NCBI GenBank assembly: GCA_905176665.1
Contig: CAJINA010000005.1
Location: 221,346-285,345, forward strand
Source: Olavius algarvensis Delta 4 endosymbiont
GTDB taxonomy: Bacteria; Desulfobacterota; Desulfobacteria; Desulfobacterales; CAJINA01
Direction of reading: 5' to 3'
DNA: 64,000 bases
Below are positions 52,599 to 61,582 of the stretch, piece by piece. The first letter of the stretch is position 1. The number at the start of each line of letters is the position of its first letter. Made by a program: the position numbers and the translations under genes. Under the pieces are notes generated by a model that was given only the letters and a program-made list of their open reading frames with translations, had not been told where the DNA came from and made no database searches.

Positions 52599-53576
52599 AT
52601 GCACATCGGTGCCGTAAACATAGACAATCCCACGATCCTGGCGCCCCTGGCCGGCATTACCAATCTCCCGCTGCGCCTGCTGGCCAAAGAGGCCGGGTGT
52701 GGATTGGTCTGTTCGGAAATGATCAGTTCCAATGGGCTGGTTCACCAGTCCGAAAAGACCCACCGCCTGATGGACAGCACCCCCTGGGAGAAACCCCTAT
52801 CCATACAGATTTTCGGTTCGGATCCCGGCATAATGGCTGAAGCCGCCCGGATCGTGGCGGCGTCCGGGGCAGACATCCTCGACATCAACTTTGGGTGTTC
52901 GGTCCGCAAGGTTCTAAAGACCGGATCCGGTTCAGCCCTTATGAAAACGCCGGACCGGGCGCGGGAGGTACTCCGGGCTGTTCGGGGAGCGGTGGATATA
53001 CCGGTCACGATCAAGATCCGCTCCGGCTGGGATGCGACCGGGAAACAGGCCCTGGAGATTGCCGGAATTGCCGAAGATTGCGGGGTCGATGCCCTGGCCA
53101 TCCATCCACGCACGGCCTCCCAGGGGTTCCGGGGCCGGGCCGATTGGCGGATCATTGCGGCCGTCAAGCAGCAGGCCGGCATACCGGTCTTCGGCAACGG
53201 CGATGTTCAAACCCCGCAGGACGCGCTGGACATGTTTGCCCAGACCGGCTGCGATGCCGTCATGATCGGCCGCGCGGCTATCGGTAACCCCTGGATCTTC
53301 GCCGGTGTCCGGGCCCTGCTGGATAAGCAGGAAGGTTATACGCCGCCAGGACTTGAACAACGCTTTGAAGGTATGCTACGGTACCTGCGTGCTTCGGTGC
53401 AGTACTTCGGCGAAACCCATGCGTGTTACATGATGCGCAGCCGTCTGGGCTGGTTCGTAAAGGGCCTGCGACACGCCAGCCACTTTCGGGAAGCCATCAA
53501 AAAGATATCCACCGAGCAGCAGGCGGTTGACATTATCCGCCGCTACCGGCAAACTCTTATAGGTGAAGCGCCCTGA
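52599..53576 (+). CDS. tRNA-dihydrouridine synthase (DusB-like)
   Basis: The 325-residue flavoenzyme reduces uridines in tRNA D-loops. It shows ILAPLAGITNLPLRLLAKEAG, the catalytic C100 in INFGCSVRKVLKTGSGSALM, IKIRSGWD, IHPRTASQGFRGRADW and MIGRAAIGNPWIF. The family usually reads NMGCP at the Cys; here NFGCS. It is closest to DusB among bacterial types by overall layout. GAAGGAACTAGACATTC precedes the ATG. Confidence 0.93.
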   Translation: MHIGAVNIDNPTILAPLAGITNLPLRLLAKEAGCGLVCSEMISSNGLVHQSEKTHRLMDSTPWEKPLSIQIFGSDPGIMAEAARIVAASGADILDINFGCSVRKVLKTGSGSALMKTPDRAREVLRAVRGAVDIPVTIKIRSGWDATGKQALEIAGIAEDCGVDALAIHPRTASQGFRGRADWRIIAAVKQQAGIPVFGNGDVQTPQDALDMFAQTGCDAVMIGRAAIGNPWIFAGVRALLDKQEGYTPPGLEQRFEGMLRYLRASVQYFGETHACYMMRSRLGWFVKGLRHASHFREAIKKISTEQQAVDIIRRYRQTLIGEAP

Positions 53577-53744
53577 CCGCTAGGTGTTTGCCCTGGTATC
53601 CAACCGGCCTCTCCCATCCGCTTTTGCACCCCGCAATGCAGGGCCGGTAAACACGCTTGACTGATGTTGTTAGGACCCCTCCGGTCGTCCGACCTTCCAC
53701 ACTTTGATTGCGCTCCCAAAGAACAGTTCCCCCAGGAGGTGGAA

Positions 53745-54782
53745 ATGAACGCTTTATTGTTTATTGATGACGAGGAAGGGGTCCGCCGGTCGGTAACCCG
53801 GGCCCTGAAAAGAGAGCCCTACCAATTGTATGTTGCCGAGAACGGCGAAAACGGAATAGCCCTTGCCCAGCAGCACAGTCCGGAAATTACCACGGTCGTA
53901 TCCGATTACCGTATGCCGGGGATCGACGGGTTGGAAACACTGGGCGCGATCGGCCGAATCAATCCGGAAATGACCCGGATCATCTTGACCGGTTATGCTA
54001 CCATGGAAGCCGCCATCGCAGCGACCAACCAGGGCATTGACGGCTTCCTGACCAAGCCGTTTGACAACAAATCCCTACGGGCCAACATCCGGGGCATCTC
54101 CGTGAAGAAGCATCTGCGTCAGTTCGTAACCGAACAGGTCTACAATGAACTGCAAAGTTCACCCGGTGCCCTGGCGCCGGCCTTTCACGAGGTGACCGTC
54201 CTGTTTGCCGATATCCGGGGGTTTACCGGTATGACACAAACGGTGGCCCCCGATTGCCTCGCCGGCTTTTTGAACGACAGCTACTTTACGCCCCTGGGTG
54301 AGATAGCCTACCAACACGGCGGCATCGTCGACAAGCACCTTGGAGACGGCATCATGATCGTGTTCGGGTCGCTGGGACCGCGTCAAGACGACCCGCTGCG
54401 GGCGGTAACCGCCGCCGCGGTCATGCAGGCGGCGGCTGCTGGGATTGACCGCGAATTGCGGCTAAAAAACGGTCTGCGACTGAAAATAGGCATCGGGATT
54501 TCCACGGGAACCGTCTTTTCCGGATTGTTGGGATCCATCCGGAAAAAGGAGTTCACTTCGGTGGGCATGGCGGTCAATATCGCCGCACGGTTGCAGGCCC
54601 TGGCCGCCCCGGGTGAGATCCTGATCAGTGAAAAGACCTTTCTGAAAATCCAGTCGCAAAAACGGGTAGGGCCCAACGGGGCGGCGGATTTTTCCATTGC
54701 TGCGCGCGACCCCATGCGAGTCAAGGGGTTGCAGGATCCAATTGCGATTTACCGGGTTGATCAGCGCGTCCGGACCGTATAG
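53745..54782 (+). CDS. Response regulator with class III adenylate/guanylate cyclase domain
   Basis: The 345-residue protein joins a receiver (MNALLFIDDEEGVRRS with D9/D10, acceptor Asp in VVSDYRMPG, Lys in FLTKPFD) to a class III nucleotide cyclase (VTVLFADIRGFTGMTQ and HLGDGIMIVFGSLG with both metal Asp, then EFTSVGMAVNIAARLQ). Phosphorylation by an unlinked histidine kinase would thus set cAMP or cGMP synthesis. The start at 53745 has a perfect CAGGAGGTGGAA; the frame opens earlier at 53664. Its 3' end overlaps the converging lipoprotein gene by 22 bases. Confidence 0.92.
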   Translation: MNALLFIDDEEGVRRSVTRALKREPYQLYVAENGENGIALAQQHSPEITTVVSDYRMPGIDGLETLGAIGRINPEMTRIILTGYATMEAAIAATNQGIDGFLTKPFDNKSLRANIRGISVKKHLRQFVTEQVYNELQSSPGALAPAFHEVTVLFADIRGFTGMTQTVAPDCLAGFLNDSYFTPLGEIAYQHGGIVDKHLGDGIMIVFGSLGPRQDDPLRAVTAAAVMQAAAAGIDRELRLKNGLRLKIGIGISTGTVFSGLLGSIRKKEFTSVGMAVNIAARLQALAAPGEILISEKTFLKIQSQKRVGPNGAADFSIAARDPMRVKGLQDPIAIYRVDQRVRTV

Positions 54783-55696
54783 CCGGGGCCGACTTTGGAT
54801 TCCGGCAGCAGGGTTGCCCGGGCGCGGCCGGCTTCGACCGCGGTGATTTCGATTTCACCTGTTTTGGCGCCGGGGACGAAAAAGCGGGTGCCTTTGGGGG
54901 TCTGGAAAATCCGATCACTGCTGTAAAGCTCGAGGCGGCGCCCCGGCACGAGCCCCGCCTCCGAGCCAGAGGAGAGGGTTACTGTGTTGTTTTTCACCCG
55001 GGTGACAAACCCAATCCAGGTCATATCATTGAGAATATCACACACGTCCTCGGCGATATCCTCAGCGATTTCCTGGAACGTTTCCATGGCCTGGGGCGAA
55101 TTTTCCACCGAGCCGTTGGCCAGGGCCTGAAATTCAGTATCGTTTATCTCGATTTCCTGCGAATAGGCTTCGCTCAGGATTTTGGCCCCGGTCTCCGTGG
55201 CGTACATATCCACCTGGATCATGATCCGTTGATAGTGCTGGTTTTCCTTGAACAGCCAGAATCCCTTTTCCCTTTCAAAACCACTGATGTTGGCCAACCG
55301 TCCGGTAATCACGGCCCCCAGTCCCAGGGAACGGCCGTTTTGGGCAATGGCCATGTTGTTCAGGGCACCCCTCTCGGGAACCAGTGTGGCGTCCACCAGG
55401 GCCTCAGGAAAGTTTGGATCATAGGGCGTGAAAAGGAGCAGATTCTTGCATCCGTCTTTGATCTGCTGGTTGAAAGGCTTGTAGAAGGACTGTTCCACCT
55501 CTTCAAAGCGCAGTTGGGTGCGATTGTCGAACAGGGAAAGGGCCACTTTATTGACCAGGCCGCCATCTGAAAATTCCGGCAAGGTCAATTTGGGTGGGCG
55601 GGGATCACGGGTATCGAATCGCGCACAGCCGGCCATCATGATTACGACCAGCATGCCGGCCACCAGCATGCCACCCCAAAAACGCACACCTGTCAT
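54761..55696 (-). CDS. Lipoprotein with FlgT-like C-terminal part
   Basis: The 311-residue protein has a lipoprotein signal (MTGVRFWGGMLVAGMLVVIM, lipobox MAGC). A CsgG/FlgT-middle-like domain follows (VNKVALSLFDNRTQLRFEEVEQSFYKPFNQQIKDGC, then GLGAVITGRLANISG). The small C-terminal beta domain (IGFVTRVKNNTVTLSSGSEAGLVPGRRLELYS) resembles that of FlgT. The ATG at 55696 has GGAG nine bases before it; 55711 and 55852 are less likely. It diverges from the small gene and the FlgT/CsgG/FN3 operon and probably acts with it at the outer membrane. Confidence 0.8.
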   Translation of the reverse strand: MTGVRFWGGMLVAGMLVVIMMAGCARFDTRDPRPPKLTLPEFSDGGLVNKVALSLFDNRTQLRFEEVEQSFYKPFNQQIKDGCKNLLLFTPYDPNFPEALVDATLVPERGALNNMAIAQNGRSLGLGAVITGRLANISGFEREKGFWLFKENQHYQRIMIQVDMYATETGAKILSEAYSQEIEINDTEFQALANGSVENSPQAMETFQEIAEDIAEDVCDILNDMTWIGFVTRVKNNTVTLSSGSEAGLVPGRRLELYSSDRIFQTPKGTRFFVPGAKTGEIEITAVEAGRARATLLPESKVGPGYTVRTR

Positions 55697-55845
55697 CTGT
55701 TTTATCTCCATCCGGACCCGCTTTCCCAAGGGTAATTCTTTATTAAACGCTATCGAAAACTTCCTGTTCATAGAGAAATATCGGGCATCTGTCAAACGAT
55801 CAATGCGCAGTGCCGGTCTTTTAAGGTTGAATCGGCCAACCGGTA

Positions 55846-55874
55846 TTGACATACAGGGGCATACCTGTTAACGT
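55846..55874 (+). promoter_or_regulatory. Candidate promoter for the 61-residue gene
   Basis: TTGACA (55846-55851) and TAACGT (55869-55874) are 17 bases apart, about 40 bases before the ATG at 55913. Confidence 0.45.
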
Positions 55875-55912
55875 TTCAATTTCATTGTAAAAATCTCGAT
55901 GGAGGTCAGTTG

Positions 55913-56098
55913 ATGGGGTCTATTGACGAACAGATTCTGCGGGCAACCAAAGAAATAGTCGTTAAATTCATTGAGACCGGGCGTGTCTCGCCCACCGGTT
56001 TTCATGACACCTTTCGGTCAATCTACGCCACGGTTGAAAAAGCAGCCAAAGGCGAACCGACCGATGCGGCCTCTGATGAGGACAAACCGTCCACCTGA
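55913..56098 (+). CDS. Small helical protein, unknown function
   Basis: The 61-residue protein reads MGSIDEQILRATKEIVVKFIETGRVSPTGFHDTFRSIYATVEKAA with an acidic tail. The pattern of two or three helices, with a segment like EIVVKFIETGRVSP, recalls the N-terminal part of MucR/Ros-like regulators, but no zinc finger is present. GGAGGTCAGTTG precedes the ATG; a TTG three bases earlier is also possible. It lies between the lipoprotein and the FlgT-like gene. No function can be assigned. Confidence 0.65.
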   Translation: MGSIDEQILRATKEIVVKFIETGRVSPTGFHDTFRSIYATVEKAAKGEPTDAASDEDKPST

Positions 56099-56289
56099 TG
56101 TAGCCTGTGGGGATACGCCACCCCAGATATTCCGGGCCGGGGGGTGTACGGGTGTGCTGATTACGGGTGGTTAACGGCGAACACCGTAACTCTCTGAATA
56201 TATATTGCATTAGGGTTTTAAGCCTGCCAGGGGCTGGGGGAAAACAACTTGCCGCGGGTTTTACTGTCCTTATCAAGCGCGTTTCAATC

Positions 56290-56318
56290 TTGACACAAAC
56301 AGGCCGAAACTTTATTCT
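56290..56318 (+). promoter_or_regulatory. Candidate promoter for the FlgT/CsgG/FN3 operon
   Basis: TTGACA (56290-56295) and TATTCT (56313-56318) are 17 bases apart, about 110 bases before the start of the FlgT-like gene. Apart from this box the 333-base gap 56099-56431 shows no gene or repeat. Confidence 0.5.
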
Positions 56319-56431
56319 ATACGGATGTCATCGCGGGTCTGATGCCTGATACGGGATTATCTTAAATAGTCTGCTTTTCAAAATAGTTGCCTGCCTTCTT
56401 GCCCGGGCAATGTTCACTGATGGGGATGCCA

Positions 56432-57508
56432 ATGAAAAGATTCGCTATACTGTTATGCATGTTGCTGGCGCTGCCGGCTATCGTTTCGGCTGGAGAGAAG
56501 GTTACCGCAACAGGGGTCAGTTTTTTCGAGGAGGGCCGCGTAGCCATCGCCCGGGAAAAAGCTCTGGATGAGGCCAAAAGAGCGGCCATCGAGCAGGCCG
56601 TGGGAACCCGTATAGAATCAAGGACGGTCATAGAGAATTTCCAGGTCAGCCGCGACCAGGTATTCAGCCATGCCACCGGATACTTGAAAAACATGGAAAT
56701 TGTCAGCGAACAGAAAACCGACCTGGGCACTTATGAGGTGGAGATCAGCGCGGAAGTAGAAATTGCCGCCCTGGTCAACGACCTCGACCGTTTTAAAAAA
56801 ATCCTGGGCTGGCAGAAAAATCCCCGGGTCAGCATCCTGGTGGACCCTGATCTCGACAAAGCCTATGTGTCCACCGCCCGTAAAACAGCCAGCAGCCTGG
56901 GCCGCCGCCTGAAGTCCGAGGGGTTTCGCGTGTTCGATGCCACGGCAGCCGATACGTCCGGCATGGGGCTGATCGTAAGGCTCGGACTGGAAATCGCCAG
57001 CAGCGAGTCGACTTACCAGGGCGTGAAACTTACCTTGCACGAAATCAGCTTGCGCACCGACGTTCTCAGGCCCGGTCAGGGGGAGATCCTGGCCACGGCC
57101 AGTGCCGTAAAATCTCTGCCCGGGTCCAACAAGCTCAAGGTACTCGACAAGGGCGCCAGGCAGTGCGTGGACAGCGTCTGGAAAAATCTGCGGCGCCAAT
57201 TGACCAAGACCTGGGAGAAAGAGCTTTACAGCCAGCGGCAGATCGATCTGGTGGTTCAAAATATCACTTCCCACGCCGAAGCCGAAGAGGTCGGCGCCAT
57301 CTTAAAATCCGATGCCAGCGGTATGGTTGATGTGCAGTTGGTCAGTTTTAAAAAGAAAAAAGCCGAGTTTAGCATCCAGTACAACGGCTGGCCGGAGCAC
57401 CTGGTCACCGAACTGCAGATGGAATATTTCCGTCGCAAATATTTCGATTCCACCCTGGAAAGCATCCAGGGCAACCGGATCGTCATTACCGCCAACAAGC
57501 AAGAATGA
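56432..57508 (+). CDS. Periplasmic FlgT-like protein
   Basis: The 358-residue protein has a signal peptide (MKRFAILLCMLLALPAIVSA) and then the FlgT N-terminal signature: VTATGVSFFEEGRVAIAREKALDEAKRAAIEQAVGTRIES, followed by HATGYLKNMEIVSEQ and EVEISAEVEI. A middle CsgG/FlgT-M-like part follows (RVSILVDPDLDKAYVSTARKTASSLGRRL). No flagellar genes are near, so it is more likely part of an outer-membrane secretion or surface complex. ATGs at 56420 and 56426 are alternatives. It is the first gene of an operon with the next two. Confidence 0.82.
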   Translation: MKRFAILLCMLLALPAIVSAGEKVTATGVSFFEEGRVAIAREKALDEAKRAAIEQAVGTRIESRTVIENFQVSRDQVFSHATGYLKNMEIVSEQKTDLGTYEVEISAEVEIAALVNDLDRFKKILGWQKNPRVSILVDPDLDKAYVSTARKTASSLGRRLKSEGFRVFDATAADTSGMGLIVRLGLEIASSESTYQGVKLTLHEISLRTDVLRPGQGEILATASAVKSLPGSNKLKVLDKGARQCVDSVWKNLRRQLTKTWEKELYSQRQIDLVVQNITSHAEAEEVGAILKSDASGMVDVQLVSFKKKKAEFSIQYNGWPEHLVTELQMEYFRRKYFDSTLESIQGNRIVITANKQE

Positions 57509-57570
57509 TTTTCAGTGTACATCATATTTTAATGTTTTAATTCGAAGCCGTTTCAACTCGGGAGGACAGC

Positions 57571-59580
57571 ATGAAAAACAGGGTACTCTATTATGCCGGG
57601 CTGATGATTCTCATGGCAGCTTTCATTGCCGCCTGTACCGCCGGTAAAAAGCAGTATGACACGGGAATGCAGCTGAGCCAGGCGGGCAAGTATGAAGACG
57701 CGATCGCTTACATCGAAGAAGCCATCGCCCAAGAGCCCAAAAACAAAGAATACAAACAGTCCCTGGCCGAGATCAAAGCCATCCTCGTAAAACAATACGT
57801 GGATGCCGGCACCAAGGAACTTGGCTACGCCGATTCGCGGACCATGTCCAACATCAACCGGGCCAAGGCCACCCTGGCCAAGGCCGAAAAAGTCGATGCC
57901 GCCAGTCCGGTGGTACAGGGCTTTGCCACCCAGGTGAACGGGGCCGAAAGCAGCCTGGTTGGTGAAGTTGAAAAATTGTACTCCCAGGCCAAGAGTTTCC
58001 GGGAGAACGAGGAATGGGTCAAAGCCTATTTCAACTTCCAGCAGATTCAGTCCCGCTTTCCCAACTACGAAGATTCCTACCAACTGATGGCCCAGACGGC
58101 TGTGCAGGGTTCAGAGGCCTACTATGCCGAGGCCAAGGTGCTTTTCGAAAAGGATGATTACAAAGGTGCCAAATCCCTGCTGCGCAAAGCATTGTCGCTG
58201 AAACCCGACCACACCGGGGCCCGCAAAATGGAGGCCGTGGCCAAACAGCGCGACAACATGAACTATTTTATCAAGAAAGGCGGCGCGGCCATCACCAAAA
58301 AAGACTGGGATACGGCCGTGTTTGCTTACAACAAGGCCCTGGAATACCAGCCCGGCAACAAGAAACTGAATATGCTGGTAAAGCAGGTTTACGCCAAGGC
58401 CGGACAGTATTACATCCAGGATGCTCGCCAGTTGATGGACAGCGGCTGGCTCCTCAAAGCCTTTGATTCCTATAAACTGGCCGTCAAGTATGCCACCGAC
58501 CCCAACAATTACCAGTTGGGCAGCCTGCGCAAGGACCTCTCCGCCCGGGCCGCCCTGGTGGCCAGCCAGTTTACCGAGAAGGAACTGTTCGGCAGCGCCT
58601 GGTACTGGTATGTCAAGCTTCGTGAGAGCAACCGCAACTACCCGGGTATCTTCTACCTGTCGCAGGCTATGGAAGACAAGATTAAGGCGCGGGTGAAAAA
58701 GTCGATCGCCGTATTCGACTTCAACAGCCCCTCGGATAACGCGGATGCGGGGGTTATCGTCGCCAACAACCTGATCACTTACCTTTTTAAGAATGCCAGC
58801 GGCGACATCAAGATACTGGAAAGGGAAAACCTCAAGTCGATTCTCGAAGAGATGAAACTCGGCCAGATCGGAGTCGTCTCCGCCAATTCAGCCAAGGAGA
58901 TGGGGCGCGTATACGGCATCGACGTCGCCATTATGGGCAGCGTGCTGCTGTTTAAAGTAGATTCTACCTCCGGGGAAGGCACCAAGACGGTGCGCTACCA
59001 GGTGGGCACCAAAATCTCGGACAATATCGAGTATCTGAATTGGGTCGCCCGCAATCCCAAACCGACACCGGAACAACTGGCCGCGGCCCCGCCCGCCAAG
59101 ATTATGCAGCCCGAGATCGCCGAAAAGGACTATCGGGTTTCCAATCACAAGAAAATCGGGTTTGTACAACTCTCCTTCCGGATTGTCGATGTGGCTACCG
59201 GCGAGAATATCCAGGTGAAAACAATCGAACGTAAAGAGGTGGCCGAAGACGAGTCCAGTGCCGGACTGGCCGAGGCCAACGTGAAGTTCGATCCCCTGGA
59301 GATGCCCACTGATACGGAGCTGCTGCAGAAAATGACCGACCAGGTCGTCGCGGAACTTGGCAAGGAGGCCCTGCGGCCCCTGCAGAATCTCGAGCAAACC
59401 TATTTCAAGAAGGGTGAGAATTTTCTCCGCCGCCGGGATACCCTGAGTGCGGCTGAAAATTTCGTGAACGCGATCTTTGACGAAAAATTGAAACGGATTG
59501 AGGGATCGCCGCTGACTATATCTGCACTTGACAATCTCTATGATATCTTCCTGCAGCACAGACTGAATCTCGAGGAGTAA
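57571..59580 (+). CDS. TPR-CsgG lipoprotein
   Basis: The 669-residue protein has a lipoprotein signal (lipobox IAAC, Cys22), an N-terminal TPR-like helical array (residues about 28-330; GMQLSQAGKYEDAIAYIEEAIAQEP is typical), and a CsgG-type domain from about residue 374 (KKSIAVFDFNSPSDNADAGVIVANNLITYLF, ILERENLKSILEEMKLGQ, YGIDVAIMGSVLLF, LSFRIVDVATGENIQVKTIER). CsgG forms the curli export pore at the outer membrane. TPR fusion to CsgG suggests assembly or docking. No curli subunit gene is seen here. CGGGAGGACAGC precedes the ATG. Confidence 0.88.
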   Translation: MKNRVLYYAGLMILMAAFIAACTAGKKQYDTGMQLSQAGKYEDAIAYIEEAIAQEPKNKEYKQSLAEIKAILVKQYVDAGTKELGYADSRTMSNINRAKATLAKAEKVDAASPVVQGFATQVNGAESSLVGEVEKLYSQAKSFRENEEWVKAYFNFQQIQSRFPNYEDSYQLMAQTAVQGSEAYYAEAKVLFEKDDYKGAKSLLRKALSLKPDHTGARKMEAVAKQRDNMNYFIKKGGAAITKKDWDTAVFAYNKALEYQPGNKKLNMLVKQVYAKAGQYYIQDARQLMDSGWLLKAFDSYKLAVKYATDPNNYQLGSLRKDLSARAALVASQFTEKELFGSAWYWYVKLRESNRNYPGIFYLSQAMEDKIKARVKKSIAVFDFNSPSDNADAGVIVANNLITYLFKNASGDIKILERENLKSILEEMKLGQIGVVSANSAKEMGRVYGIDVAIMGSVLLFKVDSTSGEGTKTVRYQVGTKISDNIEYLNWVARNPKPTPEQLAAAPPAKIMQPEIAEKDYRVSNHKKIGFVQLSFRIVDVATGENIQVKTIERKEVAEDESSAGLAEANVKFDPLEMPTDTELLQKMTDQVVAELGKEALRPLQNLEQTYFKKGENFLRRRDTLSAAENFVNAIFDEKLKRIEGSPLTISALDNLYDIFLQHRLNLEE

Positions 59581-59581
59581 T

Positions 59582-61582
59582 ATGCGAAGTCCCTTCAGGC
59601 GAATGAAACTGCCGGTACTGGTCCTGCTGGGTCTGGTACTGGCAGTTGCGCCGGCGGCCGGGCAGGGGCAGGACTCCCTGGCCATATTCACCCTGACGCC
59701 GACGAACATGGAAGCAATGGGATACAACGGCGAGATTCTCGGGGTCCTGATCCAACCCCTGGAGCAGGAGAAGAAAATCGAAATCATGCCGCGCCGGGCC
59801 ATGGAAGATGCCCTTTTCGATGCCGGACTGGTCCAGAGCAACGACCCGGCTGTGGTGGCCCAGGCCGGCAAGGTGCTGGGCATCAATTATATCCTGTTCG
59901 GCCAGGTAACCAAGAAGGGCGCTTCTATCCGGGCCGAGTTAAAACTCATGGATGTCCAGAAGCAGGACGTCATGAAAACCTGGAAACGCAAGTTCAGCAG
60001 CCGGGAAGCCATTGCCGACCGGGTCCCCGACTTCGCCCGTGACCTGACCGATACCATCGTGAATCGCGACCAGTATGCTATCACGCTGGAGGCTTCGGGC
60101 CTGGCCGCGCCGGATCTATCCATCAGTGATCTAAAAGCCGTGGGCACCGGCAACCAGGTAGAAGTTACCTGGGCCGCAGATCCGACCCAGCCCGCGGTCG
60201 GTTACCATATCTATCGGGCCTCGAGTCTATCGGGACCCTACCAGTTCCTTGGCAAAACCGACCAGAGCCGCTACGTGGACACTACCATCAGCAAGGGGTT
60301 GGTCTACCACTACAAGATAGGCATCCTGGACGGTACCGGGCGCGAAGTCAAAAGCGACCTCACGGCCAATGCCCTGGGCGCTGGTGTCGAGCAGCCCCAT
60401 CCACCGTTGGTCATGGGTGGCGAAGGCTTCATCCAGAGGGCCCGTCTCAAATTCGTACCGTCCCTGAAAAACAATCAGGGTAAGTTCAAAATAGTGGCTT
60501 ATAATCTCTATCGTAAGACCGGGCCGGCCGGCGATTGGCAGTTGATGCAGACCGTTAAGGCCAAACGGGCCTCGGGCGCGAATATTGCCTTTGAAGTTGA
60601 AGACCGCAAGAATCTGGAAGACGGGAAGATTTACGTGTACGGCCTGTCCAGTATGGACAAAAAGAAAATCGAGAGTTCCCTGTCTGAACCACTGAAGATA
60701 GCCACCGTCGGACGGCCGGCACTAAAGCTTGATAAGGACAACCTGCTCCGGGAAAACCGGTTTACCTGGCAGTCCATAGAAAGAGTGGGTGGTTACCGCA
60801 TCTACCGCAAGGACGGCAGCGGCGAGTGGGAACGGATCGGTTATAACAGCCGGCCGGATAAGACCACCTACATCGACAAGAAAGGCAAGCTCGTTGACGG
60901 CAAGGTTTACCAGTATCACCTGACCGCCTATGATAGCCAGAAGGGTGAGACCGGCCCCTCCAACATCATTAAGGCCAAAACCAAGGACCTGCCGCCGTAT
61001 CCCGCCAACCTCAAGGCCCGTGGCAACATGGTCAAATCGGTTGAATTGAGCTGGGACCCGGTGGAAGACCAGGATGTGGGTGGGTACAATATCTATAGCG
61101 GCACAGATCCCGATCGCCTGAAAAAGATCGGCTACGTGCGCGGCCAGTCAAAAAACACCTACCTGGACAAAGGTCCCGGCTTCAGCAAGCTGGCGGACGG
61201 TACTACCTACTACTACGCCGTTGAAAGCTACAATCTGTTCAAAGCCGATGGGGCGGTTTCACCGGTGGCAGAAGCCACCACCAAATTCCGGCCGGTCAAG
61301 GTCAAGGGCCTCACAGCGGCAGCCGGTGATGATCACATCCTAGTAAAATGGGAGCAGAACCCGGAGCCGGATGTCAAAGCCTATCAGTTGTACCAGAGCA
61401 AGAACGGGGGGGGCTGGTCGAAACTAAAGGCCCTGGGCCCGTCCCAGCTGAGCTACAAGGACACGGCCTTGCGGCCTGAGACCACTTACCGCTATCGAAT
61501 CATTGTGGAAGACAAGGACGGGTTATTGAGCGATCCGGGTGAAGGCAGCGAAATCAACAGCCCCATCAAGCCGGAAGAGTAG
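59582..61582 (+). CDS. Exported protein with CsgG-like N-terminal domain and five FN3-type domains
   Basis: The 666-residue protein has a signal peptide (ending VAPAAG, about residue 26). A domain of about 130 residues follows that resembles the CsgG/TolB-N fold (LIQPLEQEKKIEIMPRRAMEDALFDAG, AGKVLGINYILFGQV). Five fibronectin type III-like domains then start at about residues 176, 280, 378, 471 and 571, several with the GYxIYR/YRxI strand pattern. Its ATG is one base past the stop of the CsgG gene, whose end carries the GAGGAG ribosome site. It is probably a surface or periplasmic binding protein of this locus. Its TAG stop is the first codon of repeat copy G. Confidence 0.85.
   Translation: MRSPFRRMKLPVLVLLGLVLAVAPAAGQGQDSLAIFTLTPTNMEAMGYNGEILGVLIQPLEQEKKIEIMPRRAMEDALFDAGLVQSNDPAVVAQAGKVLGINYILFGQVTKKGASIRAELKLMDVQKQDVMKTWKRKFSSREAIADRVPDFARDLTDTIVNRDQYAITLEASGLAAPDLSISDLKAVGTGNQVEVTWAADPTQPAVGYHIYRASSLSGPYQFLGKTDQSRYVDTTISKGLVYHYKIGILDGTGREVKSDLTANALGAGVEQPHPPLVMGGEGFIQRARLKFVPSLKNNQGKFKIVAYNLYRKTGPAGDWQLMQTVKAKRASGANIAFEVEDRKNLEDGKIYVYGLSSMDKKKIESSLSEPLKIATVGRPALKLDKDNLLRENRFTWQSIERVGGYRIYRKDGSGEWERIGYNSRPDKTTYIDKKGKLVDGKVYQYHLTAYDSQKGETGPSNIIKAKTKDLPPYPANLKARGNMVKSVELSWDPVEDQDVGGYNIYSGTDPDRLKKIGYVRGQSKNTYLDKGPGFSKLADGTTYYYAVESYNLFKADGAVSPVAEATTKFRPVKVKGLTAAAGDDHILVKWEQNPEPDVKAYQLYQSKNGGGWSKLKALGPSQLSYKDTALRPETTYRYRIIVEDKDGLLSDPGEGSEINSPIKPEE

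Noticed and set aside
56432-57508. FlgT-like gene as evidence for a flagellar cluster
   Set aside because: No flagellar structural gene is nearby, and the neighbours are CsgG-type envelope proteins.
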